64,000 bases of DNA from Clavibacter nebraskensis NCPPB 2581 (lineage in GTDB: Bacteria > Actinomycetota > Actinomycetes > Actinomycetales > Microbacteriaceae), in assembly GCF_000355695.1 (NCBI RefSeq), contig NC_020891.1:62001-126000 (forward strand). The letters run 5' to 3'. The notes below the pieces were generated by a model. The model was not told where the DNA came from. It ran no database searches and worked only from the letters and a program-made list of their open reading frames with translations. Within the stretch, counting starts at the first letter, position 1. Every line of letters starts with the position of its first letter. Of the stretch, positions 1-8,400 are shown in pieces. Made by a program: the position numbers and the translations under genes.

Positions 1-278
1 CGGCCAACGTCGCCGACGGCGCCTGGCACCACGTGGTGGCCACCATGTCGCCGAGCACGGGCATGACCCTGTACCTCGACGGCGCCCGCGTCGCCCAGAA
101 CACGGCCTTCACGGCCCCGGAGAGCAACAGCGGCTACTGGCGCATCGGCTACGACAACACGTCGGGCTGGCCGAACGCGGGATCCAACTACTTCGTCGGC
201 AGCATGCGGTTCGCGGCCGTGTACAAGACGGCGCTCACCGCGACGCAGGTGCAGAACCACTACACCGCGGGCCGCTGA
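1..278 (+). CDS. LamG/concanavalin-like domain protein, C-terminal part
   Basis: This is the 3' end of a gene that begins left of the window; the frame is open from base 3 to a TGA at 276-278. The visible 91 residues contain WHHVVAT followed by LYLDG, which is the typical core of LamG / concanavalin A-like jelly-roll domains, and end in a short tail (HYTAGR). Such domains sit at the C-terminus of secreted glycosidases and surface proteins and bind carbohydrate. The catalytic or anchoring part lies outside the window, so the function of the whole protein cannot be named. A strong stem-loop follows directly. Confidence 0.8.
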   Translation, partial: ANVADGAWHHVVATMSPSTGMTLYLDGARVAQNTAFTAPESNSGYWRIGYDNTSGWPNAGSNYFVGSMRFAAVYKTALTATQVQNHYTAGR

Positions 279-282
279 CGCG

Positions 283-314
283 ACGACGGGACGGCCGGTC
301 GGCCGTCCCGTCGT
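283..314 (+). terminator. Stem-loop terminator after the LamG gene
   Basis: A perfect inverted repeat with 15-base arms (283-297 and 300-314) starts five bases after the stop codon. There is no T-tract, as is usual in high-GC actinobacteria. It could also serve the convergent lipoprotein gene on the other strand. Confidence 0.75.
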
Positions 315-330
315 GCGTGCGTGCCCCTGG

Positions 331-1302
331 TCAGCTCGCGGGCACCACGTCCCAGTGCTCGCGGATGAGGCCGCCGTCGACCCGGAAGATGTCGGCCGCG
401 AGGAACGGGTCGTCCGCCTTCGCGCCGACCGGCTGCGAGAAGGTCCAGACGAGGTCGTCGTCCGCGATCGAGATCACGGACTGCTGCGCTGGGAACTGCG
501 CGCCGCCGGAGAAGAAGGCCTTGAGCGCCGCCGTGCCGTTCGCGGCGACCGTGTTGTGCTGCAGGTACGCCGGGTCGAAGGAGCGGTCGAGCACGCTCGC
601 GTCGTGATCCCGGAAGAGCGTGTCGTAGGCGCCCACGGCCAGCTGCCGGTTCGCCTCCTCCTGCTGCTCGGTCAGCTCGGGCGCGTCGGCCTTCCCCTGG
701 TAGAGGTCGCTGAACATCGTGTTCGTGTTGCCGCTCGCGGGCGTGCCCTGCGGCACCGGCTGGTGGAACGACCAGACCGCGGTGACCTTGCCGTCCGCGA
801 GGCGGAAGAGGTCGACGGCCGCTTCGCCGGTGCGCTCGTCGTCGGGCTTGGAGGTGATCTGGTAGTGGACGGCCACGAGGTCACCGTCCGCGGCGATGTG
901 CTTGACCACGGCCTGGGCGCCGGGCACCCGCTGGTGCGCGGTGGCGAACTCGTCGAGGAACCCGCCGGGGCCGGCCTTCGCGCCCGTCCCGTTGGCGGTC
1001 GCATCGGGCGCGATGGTCGCGATCGCGGCGGCGTTCGCCGCGGGGGAGGCGGGATCCGGGAACGCGGCGGTGAACAGCGCCGAGATGGTGTCGGCGTTGC
1101 GGTCCTCCGCGTCGGAGTCGCTGCGGTCGGCGGTCGTGCCGCCGTCGCCCGATGCGGTGGCGACGGCGGTGGTCGTGTCGGGGGCGGCGTCGGTCGCGGC
1201 GGATGCCGCGCCGGGAGCCGAGCATCCGGCGAGGACGACCACGCCGGCGAGGGCGGCGGTGCCGCGGGCGAGCAGGGAGACGGGGATTCGTTGAACGCTC
1301 AT
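331..1302 (-). CDS. Lipoprotein with two SnoaL-like domains
   Basis: A 323-residue protein starting MSVQRIPVS, with a short hydrophobic signal and lipobox LAGC near residue 27, so it should be lipid-anchored outside the membrane. Two NTF2/SnoaL-like segments follow, roughly residues 65-190 and 205-323. Both have the pattern of an aspartate-rich helix, then QHNT- or VVKHI-type strands, then FR-DG or FRLADG-, and a terminal strand (REHWDVVP), as in 'predicted SnoaL-like aldol condensation-catalyzing enzyme' proteins. The substrate is unknown. An upstream GTG at 1308 is possible, but the ATG at 1302 fits the signal peptide better; no clear ribosome site precedes either. It is monocistronic. Confidence 0.8.
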   Translation of the reverse strand: MSVQRIPVSLLARGTAALAGVVVLAGCSAPGAASAATDAAPDTTTAVATASGDGGTTADRSDSDAEDRNADTISALFTAAFPDPASPAANAAAIATIAPDATANGTGAKAGPGGFLDEFATAHQRVPGAQAVVKHIAADGDLVAVHYQITSKPDDERTGEAAVDLFRLADGKVTAVWSFHQPVPQGTPASGNTNTMFSDLYQGKADAPELTEQQEEANRQLAVGAYDTLFRDHDASVLDRSFDPAYLQHNTVAANGTAALKAFFSGGAQFPAQQSVISIADDDLVWTFSQPVGAKADDPFLAADIFRVDGGLIREHWDVVPAS

Positions 1303-1450
1303 GCACACACGATGCGATCCGCGGCTGGAGATCTCCGACGTGCATGGATACGGCGTCCGACAGCTGTTCCTGGTAGGCCACGCGCGGGGCGGATCGTCCG
1401 GTCACGGTCGCGCGGGACCGCCCGCCCGCCCGATCGCCCCTCCGTTCCGA

Positions 1451-1487
1451 AGCCCCTGCGCCGGGTCCGAGTCACCCGGCAGGGGCT
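1451..1487 (-). terminator. Stem-loop, possible second terminator
   Basis: Arms 1451-1466 and 1474-1487 pair around a seven-base loop, with two extra bases in the left arm. It lies beyond the first terminator of the 1652-2344 gene and may back it up, or belong to a leader of the next gene. Confidence 0.4.
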
Positions 1488-1582
1488 CCCTCGCTGCGCA
1501 TGCGAGGGGGCCCCGCCGCATTCGGGCGGGTCGCTCCCGCATGTGCGTCCGGCCACCGCGGTCGCGGTCCCCCGGCGCACGA

Positions 1583-1615
1583 CGAACGGCCCGGCGTCGT
1601 GGGCCGGGCCGTTCG
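1583..1615 (-). terminator. Terminator of lipoprotein gene 1652-2344
   Basis: Perfect 13-base arms (1583-1595 and 1603-1615) with a seven-base loop begin 37 bases past the stop codon of the leftward lipoprotein gene. Confidence 0.7.
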
Positions 1616-1651
1616 TGGTGGTGCTGCCCGGGGTCGAGCCCGGGGTGGGTG

Positions 1652-2344
1652 CTACTTGGTGTTGACGGTGATCTTGGCGATGCCGACGACGAGCTGGTCG
1701 GTGACCGCGGTCGTGCCGAAGGTGCTGTTCAGGAGCGCGGCGGCGTCGGGGCTGACCTTGACGGTGGTGCCCTCGAGGACGGCGTTGTCGCCCTCCATCT
1801 GGAGCGGCTTCAGGGTCGTGCCGTCGAGGTTGAAGATGTAGACGTCCTTCATGACCTCGCCGTCGCCGACCTGGACCGATCCGGTGAGGCGGCTGGTGCC
1901 GGGGTCGATGACGAAGTCGGTGAGCTTCACGACCGTGGAGCCGGCGGTGAGGCTGATGCCGGAGCCGGAGTGGTCGATCTCGCCCTGGACGTAGGGGCGG
2001 TAGGACTGCTCGGGGTCGAAGTACTTCACGTTGCCGCCGGTGATGGGGAACGCGAGGGTGCCGGTGGAGCCGTCGAGGGTGGCGGTGCCGATGACGCCGG
2101 GGGTCAGGCCCAGGGTCGTGAGGGCGCCGGTGAAGCCGGAGTCGAGGGTGACCTTGGTGTCGACGCCGGTGAGGGTCGGGATGGTCGCCAGCGGCGTGGG
2201 GTTGGCCTCGGTGGTGGCGGTCGCGGCGGGCTTGGAGGAGCTCGAGGACGACGGCGTCTCGGCGGGGGTCGAGCAGGCCGCGAGGCCGACGACGAGGAAG
2301 CCCGCGGTGGCGAGGCCGAAGACGGACTTGGTGAGGTTGCGCAT
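1652..2344 (-). CDS. Putative secreted lipoprotein, family unknown
   Basis: A 230-residue protein. It starts MRNLTKSVF at 2344, with a ribosome site GAAGGA eight bases upstream. The signal peptide ends in lipobox GLAAC, followed by a Ser/Thr/Ala linker to about residue 55. The mature part looks entirely beta-rich, with phrases such as GEIDHSGSGISL and KLTDFVIDPG. These resemble the repeating strands of HtaA-like or similar extracellular binding domains, but I cannot assign it firmly. It lies between an unrelated lipoprotein and the TasA-like cluster, all leftward, and has its own terminator. Role not determined. Confidence 0.8.
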   Translation of the reverse strand: MRNLTKSVFGLATAGFLVVGLAACSTPAETPSSSSSSKPAATATTEANPTPLATIPTLTGVDTKVTLDSGFTGALTTLGLTPGVIGTATLDGSTGTLAFPITGGNVKYFDPEQSYRPYVQGEIDHSGSGISLTAGSTVVKLTDFVIDPGTSRLTGSVQVGDGEVMKDVYIFNLDGTTLKPLQMEGDNAVLEGTTVKVSPDAAALLNSTFGTTAVTDQLVVGIAKITVNTK

Positions 2345-2469
2345 GATGGATCCTTCGTTGTCAGGGCGGCCGACGTGGTCGCCGGTTGGAGTCGGATGGT
2401 GCTTCGGCGCCCCTCGCCAGGGCGATGGGTCCCGTGATGCTTTCGTGATCTCGAGGGTCCCCATCCGGG

Positions 2470-3105
2470 TCATCGCTGGATGCCGAGGCGCTGGTCGCCG
2501 TCGATCCGGAGGGTCACGGATCCGGTGGCGCCCTGGGCGCCCGTGGGCGCGGACGCGGCCAGCCGCACGGTGACGCGCAGGTGGTCCCGACCGCCGACCG
2601 CGCGGGCGGGGGAGGCGGGCAGCGTGAAGCGCCCGACCGCGGGGCGGTCGGCGACGACGGAGGTCGTCGTGCCGGAGCAGACCGCGGTGCCGGGCGCACC
2701 CGTCCATGCCACGGTGCAGCGGTCGAACGCCACCTGGAGGCCGTCGGACGTGCTCGCGACGGCCGTGCCGCCGAGCGTGACCTGGAGCCGCCGCGCGGTG
2801 ACGGTGCCGGCGTTCGCGAGGTCCAGCAGCCGCACCTGTGCGTCACCCGGCCGGAGCCCCGTGATCGGGACGGCGAGCTGATCCGCTCCGCCCCCGCCCC
2901 AGTCGAGCTCCACGGCGCCCGCGCGCACGGTGATCCGCGATGTGGCGCGGTCGGTGAGCACGGCGTACGCGGTGCCGGCGCCCGCGAGGGCGATGGCCAG
3001 GGCGATGGCGGGGACGAGCAGAGGACGGGCGCGGCGGATCGGGCGGCGCGCGGCGCGGCGGCCGTGCGGCGCGGGGACGGCGGGCGCGGCGCGATGGCGG
3101 GGCAT
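2470..3105 (-). CDS. TasA/camelysin-like exported protein (alternate signal peptide)
   Basis: A 211-residue protein. The N-terminus is Arg-rich (MPRHRAAP), followed by a hydrophobic stretch ending GTAYAVLTDRAT. This matches the alternate type of signal peptide (A-x-LTD/FTD) processed by SipW-like peptidases in TasA/CalY proteins. The rest is a beta-rich globular domain with GLRPGDAQVRLLDLANAGT, the spot where TasA-family proteins read PGD...L.V.N.G. Start ATG 3105 overlaps the stop of the upstream signal peptidase gene by one base (TGATG), so it is the last gene of the fibre operon. Likely a minor fibre subunit or an adaptor for the larger TasA-like protein at 4604-5305. Confidence 0.75.
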   Translation of the reverse strand: MPRHRAAPAVPAPHGRRAARRPIRRARPLLVPAIALAIALAGAGTAYAVLTDRATSRITVRAGAVELDWGGGGADQLAVPITGLRPGDAQVRLLDLANAGTVTARRLQVTLGGTAVASTSDGLQVAFDRCTVAWTGAPGTAVCSGTTTSVVADRPAVGRFTLPASPARAVGGRDHLRVTVRLAASAPTGAQGATGSVTLRIDGDQRLGIQR

Positions 3106-3722
3106 CAGGCGGGCTCGCCGGTCGTGCGCGGCGGACGACGCCAGATGACCGTCAGCAGCCAGATCGTACCCGTCGCGCCGACGACCGCGAACGCGATCGC
3201 GCGGGTGATGGGGTCGCCGAGCCAGACGAACGGCCAGCCGAGGAACGGGACGACCGACGTGCGCTCCCACACGGCGTCGTCGCCGATGGTGACGATCCAC
3301 GGATCGGCGGAGGGGTTGTTGTCGCCCTTGGTCTGGATGGCGAGGCGGTCGTCGGACCAGCCGTCGAGGCTCGCCGCGTCCTCCGGGCGGAAGACGTGCG
3401 TGACGCGGTGGATCACCCGGACGCGCGGGCCGCTGGGGGCCGTGAAGACGACGACGTCGCCTTCCGCCACCTCCGCGCGGGGCGTCGGGGCGGTGATCGC
3501 GAGGGAGCCGACGGGCATGCCGGGCGCCATCGAGTCGGAGAGGACGGGGACGAAGCGGGTGACGCCGAGCGCGGAGAGGGCGACGACCGCGATCACGGCC
3601 AGCCCGACGACGGCCGTGAGGAGACCGCCGAGCACGCCGAGGGCGCGGCGGGCCGGGCTCCGGCGGGGCGGCGCCGCGGGCGGGGCCGCCTCCTCGACGC
3701 GCGCGGTGCGGTCGCCGATCAT
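3105..3722 (-). CDS. sipW: SipW-type signal peptidase I
   Basis: A 205-residue membrane serine protease that should release TasA-like proteins from their signal peptides. There is one N-terminal transmembrane helix (about 28-55) and another near the C-terminus (about 170-197). The catalytic serine motif SDSMAPG places Ser64. The general-base position carries His105 (RVIHRV) in place of the lysine of ordinary bacterial LepB, which is the mark of the SipW/ER-type subfamily. TKGDNNPSADPW (131-142) is box E. It overlaps the LPxTG gene upstream by four bases (ATGA) and the TasA-like gene downstream by one, so the operon is translationally coupled. Confidence 0.9.
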   Translation of the reverse strand: MIGDRTARVEEAAPPAAPPRRSPARRALGVLGGLLTAVVGLAVIAVVALSALGVTRFVPVLSDSMAPGMPVGSLAITAPTPRAEVAEGDVVVFTAPSGPRVRVIHRVTHVFRPEDAASLDGWSDDRLAIQTKGDNNPSADPWIVTIGDDAVWERTSVVPFLGWPFVWLGDPITRAIAFAVVGATGTIWLLTVIWRRPPRTTGEPA

Positions 3723-4489
3723 GACGCGGCCTCGGCGGTGCGGCGTCGGCGGCGGCCGGCGAGCAGCAGGACCCCGCCGCCGAGGAGGGCGAGGAGGGCG
3801 CCGGCCAGGGCGGACGCGATGTCGCGGCCCGTGACGGGGAGCAGGTCGCGCGGGGCGTCGGCGGCGGGGGCGGATCCCGCGGGCGAGGTGCCGCTGCCGC
3901 TGCCCGTGCCGCCGCCGGTCCACGGATCCGTGCCGCCGCCCGCGTCGTCGACGAGGGCGAAGCCGATGCGGACCATCCCCGCGGTGGACTCCATCCCGTT
4001 GTCGGCGCCGGACGGGAACCGCACGCGCACGGCGATGCCCACGGTGTCGCCCGCGTCGAGCGGGGTGCGCGTCACGACGCGGTCGAGCGTGGCGGCGGGA
4101 CCGGATCCGAGGCGCTCGACGGGACCGCGGCAGCGCATCGGCGGCGTGAGGGTCTCGAAGCCGCCGTCGCAGAGCCGGACGGACAGCTGGATGCCGCCCA
4201 GGGCGTCGCCGGTGAGGGCCATCGAGCGCATGGAGTCGAGGCGGACGGAGAGCGGCGAGGCATCGCCGGAGACGTTGGTGACGTCGGCGGCCCAGTCGAC
4301 GGTGTCGCCGGGCGCCAGGTCGTCGAGCGCGATGCCGGGGCCGGTGAGCTCCTCGACCTGGAGCGAGGGCGAGTCGGCGGCGGTGGGGCGCGCATCCGCG
4401 CGGGCCGGGGCAGCGGAGGCGGAGACGGCGACCAGCGTCAGGCACAGCGCGGCGGCGGCGATGCCGCCGGTGCCGTGGTGTGCGCGCAT
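3719..4489 (-). CDS. LPxTG-anchored surface protein of the fibre locus
   Basis: A 256-residue protein with a classical signal peptide (MRAHHGTGG, cleavage near ASAAPA), an extracellular beta-rich domain (about 40-190) containing LAPGDTVDWAADVTNVSG, and a Gly/Ser linker. The C-terminal sorting signal is complete: LPVTG (about residue 217), then a hydrophobic helix and a tail of five arginines. Sortase should therefore couple it to the cell wall. Sitting between the TasA-like gene and the signal peptidase, it is a good candidate for the wall anchor of the fibre. A sortase gene was not found in this window. Confidence 0.85.
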   Translation of the reverse strand: MRAHHGTGGIAAAALCLTLVAVSASAAPARADARPTAADSPSLQVEELTGPGIALDDLAPGDTVDWAADVTNVSGDASPLSVRLDSMRSMALTGDALGGIQLSVRLCDGGFETLTPPMRCRGPVERLGSGPAATLDRVVTRTPLDAGDTVGIAVRVRFPSGADNGMESTAGMVRIGFALVDDAGGGTDPWTGGGTGSGSGTSPAGSAPAADAPRDLLPVTGRDIASALAGALLALLGGGVLLLAGRRRRRTAEAAS

Positions 4490-4562
4490 GGTCGGTCCTC
4501 CGGGTCGGGACGGATGGGGGGTCGTGCGGTGGGACAGGGCGACGCGCGGACGCGACGCCGGG

Positions 4563-4596
4563 CGATCGGGCCCCGGCGCGTGCCGGGGCCCGATCG
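4563..4596 (-). terminator. Hairpin between TasA-like gene and LPxTG gene
   Basis: A perfect 15-base stem (4563-4577 and 4582-4596) with a four-base loop, beginning eight bases past the stop of 4604-5305 and about 75 bases ahead of the next gene of the same direction. A partial terminator here would make the TasA-like subunit more abundant than the anchor and peptidase. Confidence 0.75.
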
Positions 4597-4603
4597 GAGG
4601 CGA

Positions 4604-5305
4604 TCAGCGCTGCAGGCCGTCGCGCTGGATCGCGGCTGCGGTGAACGTCAGCGACGCGGCCGCGTTCTCGTAGTCGTTGTCCGCGGTGTCGGGCAGCTGC
4701 AGGACCATCAGGGTGTTGAGCGACACGTCCGCGGTGTCGCTCGGGAAGGTGCCGTCGGCCGACGGCGTGACGCCGAAGGCCGCCGGCGTGAGCGTGGTGG
4801 AGTTGCCCGCGCCCGTGATCGATGCGAGGGTGCCCGCGCCGGTCTGCTGCACCGTGCCGGAGCACGTGTACGCGCCCGCGGGGGCGGTGGCCGACGTCCA
4901 CTCGCCGCCGACGCAGGTCTGCAGCGAGTAGGTGAGCCCCGCGACCCCGCTGACGAGGGACTCGCCGCCTCCGGCGAGGGCCGGGTCGTCCGTGCCGGCC
5001 GTCTCCGCCGTCACGGCGTAGGACAGCTGGACGGCCGCGACGAGGTCGCCGTCGTTGGTCGCGTCGGGCAGCTCGAGCAGGATCGGTCGCTGGACGGTGT
5101 CCCCGGGCGCGATGTCCGCGACCGTGTACTCACCCGTGGCGATGATGTCGAGCTGACCCGCGTCGGCCTGGAGCGTCGCCGTGTCGGAGTCGGTGAAGAT
5201 GGCGAACGCGCCGCCGGTGATGATCGTGCCCACGGCGACGACCGCGCCGGTGGCGACGATCTTCTTCCAGGGGCGACGACGCTGGGGTGCCTGGGTGGTG
5301 CTCAT
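4604..5305 (-). CDS. TasA/camelysin-like major fibre subunit candidate
   Basis: A 233-residue exported protein. After a basic N-terminus (QRRRPWKK) and a hydrophobic segment comes GGAFAIFTDSDTATLQADAG, the hallmark of SipW-dependent TasA/CalY-like proteins, where cleavage occurs before the FTD region. The mature part is beta-rich with DIAPGDTVQRPILLEL and ends in a strand-rich region (NDYENAAASLTFTAAAIQ). A good ribosome site (AGAGGAACC) precedes ATG 5305. It leads the operon that includes the dedicated peptidase and is followed by a strong hairpin, both consistent with a highly expressed structural subunit. Homology to TasA is inferred from the motif and the neighbourhood only. Confidence 0.8.
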   Translation of the reverse strand: MSTTQAPQRRRPWKKIVATGAVVAVGTIITGGAFAIFTDSDTATLQADAGQLDIIATGEYTVADIAPGDTVQRPILLELPDATNDGDLVAAVQLSYAVTAETAGTDDPALAGGGESLVSGVAGLTYSLQTCVGGEWTSATAPAGAYTCSGTVQQTGAGTLASITGAGNSTTLTPAAFGVTPSADGTFPSDTADVSLNTLMVLQLPDTADNDYENAAASLTFTAAAIQRDGLQR

Positions 5306-5405
5306 GGTGGTTCCTCTCGATGTGTGACGCGGTGCGCGATGTGCGCGGGTGGTGGTGCTGCTGTTCCTGCTGGTGCGGTGACGGACGTGTCGGTCGGGGC
5401 GTGTC

Positions 5406-5429
5406 GCCGCATCCGGGGGCGGATGCGGC
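5406..5429 (-). terminator. Terminator after the adhesin gene
   Basis: Nine-base perfect arms (5406-5414, 5421-5429) with a six-base loop, 23 bases past the stop of the large adhesin gene. Confidence 0.65.
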
Positions 5430-5451
5430 CTGGGGGGTCGCGGGGCGGGCA

Positions 5452-8400
5452 TCAGCAGCCCACCGCGGAGACGGCCGCCGGCTGGGCGACGGCGACGGAG
5501 GGGGCGCTCGCGACGCCGAGCCAGCGCTGCAGGTCGGGCCGGACGCGCCACTGGTAGGAGAGGGACTCGCCGAGCCGGTCGTCCGCGAACGAGGTCACGG
5601 TGCCGGCCAGGCGGGCGACCGTGGTCCACGCGCCGGGCGTCGTGCCCGCGAGGCGCCGCTCGACGAGCTGGTCGGTGGCGCCGGGGACCGCGGTCCAGGC
5701 GAGCGACGTGACCGGACGGCCGGCGACGCAGCTCGCGGTCGCGGCGGTGACGGTCGTCGTGCTCGTCCAGGTGCCGGTGGATGCGCCGAGCGCGACGTCG
5801 TCCCGGTGCGAGAAGCCGCGGGGCACGAGCGGGGCCGGGTCGAGGTGGACGGTGATGGTCGATGTCGCGGCGATGCCGGTGCCGGGCGCCGCCGGGCGGT
5901 CGGTGATCGCGTAGGCGATCACGGTGGATCCCGCCGTCCCCGTCGCCGGCGGCCGGTACGTGCACAGGACGGCCGTGCAGTTGAACGACCCGGTCAGGGC
6001 GGTGGGCGGGGTGGCGCCCGTGATCGCGAGCGCGTCGCCGTCCACGTCCGTGTCGTTCGCCCGCGGGTCGATCGTCACGTCCGGACCGCCGATCGTCGCC
6101 ACCAGCCGGTCGTCGCGGGCGACGGCCGTGCGGTTGACGGGCGTGACGGTGATCGTGACCCGCACGTTCCAGGTGCCCGCGGCGCTCTGCAGCGCGTAGT
6201 CGAAGACGTCCACGCCCGTGAAGCCGTCGACCGACCGGTACGTGCAGCGTCCGCGGTCCGTGCCGCTCGCGACGCACGTGGCGCTGCCGGAGGTCGGCGA
6301 CGCGGGCACGGGTCCCGCCGCGCCGCCCACGAGCGCCGGCGTCGCCGAGAGCTGCGCGCGGCTGAGCGTCGCGCCCGTCGCGGCGGGCCCGTCGTCGGCG
6401 AGCACGTCGACCACCACGGGCACGCCCTGGGGCGTCGTCGCGGCGTCCGGCAGCGGGTCCGGCACGGCGAGCACGGTCGCCGTCGCGGTGCGGCTGATCG
6501 GCCCGGTCGGCGCTGTCGCGGTGGCGGTCGCGGTGTTGACGATGGATCCGGCCGCCACGTCCGCGGTCGTGGCCGTGTACGTGGCGGTCGCCGTGACGAC
6601 CTGGCCGGGCGCGAGCGTGCCCGCGGTGCCGGGCCAGGTGTACGCAAGGGCGGAGACGCCGGTGCGCGGATCCGCGATGGAGACGCCCGTGAGCGTCGTC
6701 GACCCGGTGTTCTGCAGCCGGAACGCGTACGTCACGACACCGCCCGCCGCCGGCACGTTGCCGGGTGTCGCGGTCTTGGTGAAGGCCAGGGTCGCCGTGC
6801 GGTCGAGGGTCACGGTGCGGGTCGCGGTGGCCTGCGCCTGCGTGCCGCCGGAGCTCGCGCCGCGGACGGTCGCCGTGTTCGCGATCTGCCCCGCGTCGAC
6901 GTCGGCCTGCCGCACCGTGTAGCTCGCGGTGGCGGTCGCGGTCGCGCCGACGGCGAGCGTGCCCGCGGTGCCCGGCCACGCGTACGTCACGGCGGACAGC
7001 CCGGGGAGCGGATCCGTGAGCGCCACCCCGGTGAGCGGCACCGTGCCGGTGTTGCGGATGGAGAAGGAGTACGCGACCGTGGCGCCCGCCACGGACCCGC
7101 CCGTGAGCGTCGCGCCCTTTGTGAGCGTGAGCGCCGCGGATCCGTTGACCGGCGTGCTCGTCGAGGAGCTCGCGGTCGGCGCGGCCGCCCCGGAGAAGGT
7201 CTTCCCCGAGACGGTGGCCGTGTTCACGATCGGCGTCGCGGCGTCCACGTCGGCCTGCGTCACGGTGTACGCCGTGGAGGTGAAGGTCTGGGACGCGCCG
7301 GGCGCCAGGGTCGTGGAGGCGGGGCTGATGCCGGTGACGCGCGGGTCGGCCACCGCCACCGTGTACAGCGACACGTTCCCGCTGTTGCGCGCGACGAACG
7401 AGTAGGCGATCCGCTCGCCGACGTCCGCCCGGCCGTTGCCGTTGGAGTCCGTGAGCGTGCCCGTCTTCGTGAGCGCGAGCGCGGGAGCCGGCGTCACGAT
7501 CTGCGCGGTGGCCGTGCTCGAGTTGCTGTTCACGGCCGCGAGCAGCGTGTTGAGGCCGCGTGCGGTCGCGGTGTTCACGAGCGTGCCGGACATCGCCTCC
7601 GCGGGCGTCACGACGTGGGTGCCCGTGCACGTCGCCGACGCGCCGATGAGCAGCAGGCCCGTCCCGAGGAGGCCCCCGGTGCAGGAGGCGGAGGGGACGA
7701 GGGGGTCGCTCACCGTGAGGTTCGACAGGACGACGCCGCCGCTGTTGGTGAGCACGAACTGGTACGGGATCGTCTGGCCCTCGGAGTACGCGGCCGGCTG
7801 GGCGTTCGTCCGGTCGATCTGCTTCACGAGGTTGAGCGGCGTGAGGTCGGTGACGCTCGAGACGCTCACCTCGCGGATCAGGTGCGTGTCCGTGGAGGTG
7901 CCCGTCGAGGCGAGGTAGCCGAGCTTGTAGGACGCGGGGGCGGGGGTGGTCATCGTGTACTGCACGACCTGCGTGAGGGAGGCGGTGGACGCCCCCGCCG
8001 TCGCGCCCATGTAGACGGTGACGACGGGGAGCCGGGCGGGGGAGACCGTGATGCGGATGGTCCGGCCGAGGTCCGTGGTCGGCGTGCTCAGCGTCGTCGT
8101 GGCGCGGAGGCTCGACGCGGGAGACGCGCCCGTCAGATAGCAGTAGCCCGTCAGGCCCGTGCCGGGTCCGCGCAGCGCGATGGCGTTGGGGCGCGAGCCG
8201 ACGCCGGCGCTCGGGGTGGTGCAGCCCGTGCCGCGGCCCTCGGTGCCGTTGGAGAAGTTGCCGTACGCGTCGAGGCCGACGCCGAGGTAGCCGCCCGCGA
8301 CGCCCGCCGCGGTCGTGCTCTGGGCGTAGCCGAGGGATCCGCCGGACGGGCCCGCCGCGGTGAGCGGCACGGATCCGTCGGTGAGGAAGAAGCCGATGCC

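Larger units (their letters stand above)
1303..1651. other. Intergenic region with two stem-loops
   Basis: About 350 bases without a convincing gene. It carries two hairpins (1451-1487 and 1583-1615, listed separately) downstream of the leftward lipoprotein gene at 1652-2344, and presumably the promoter of the SnoaL lipoprotein near its left end. The reading frames that cross it have atypical composition and overlap real genes. Confidence 0.6.
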
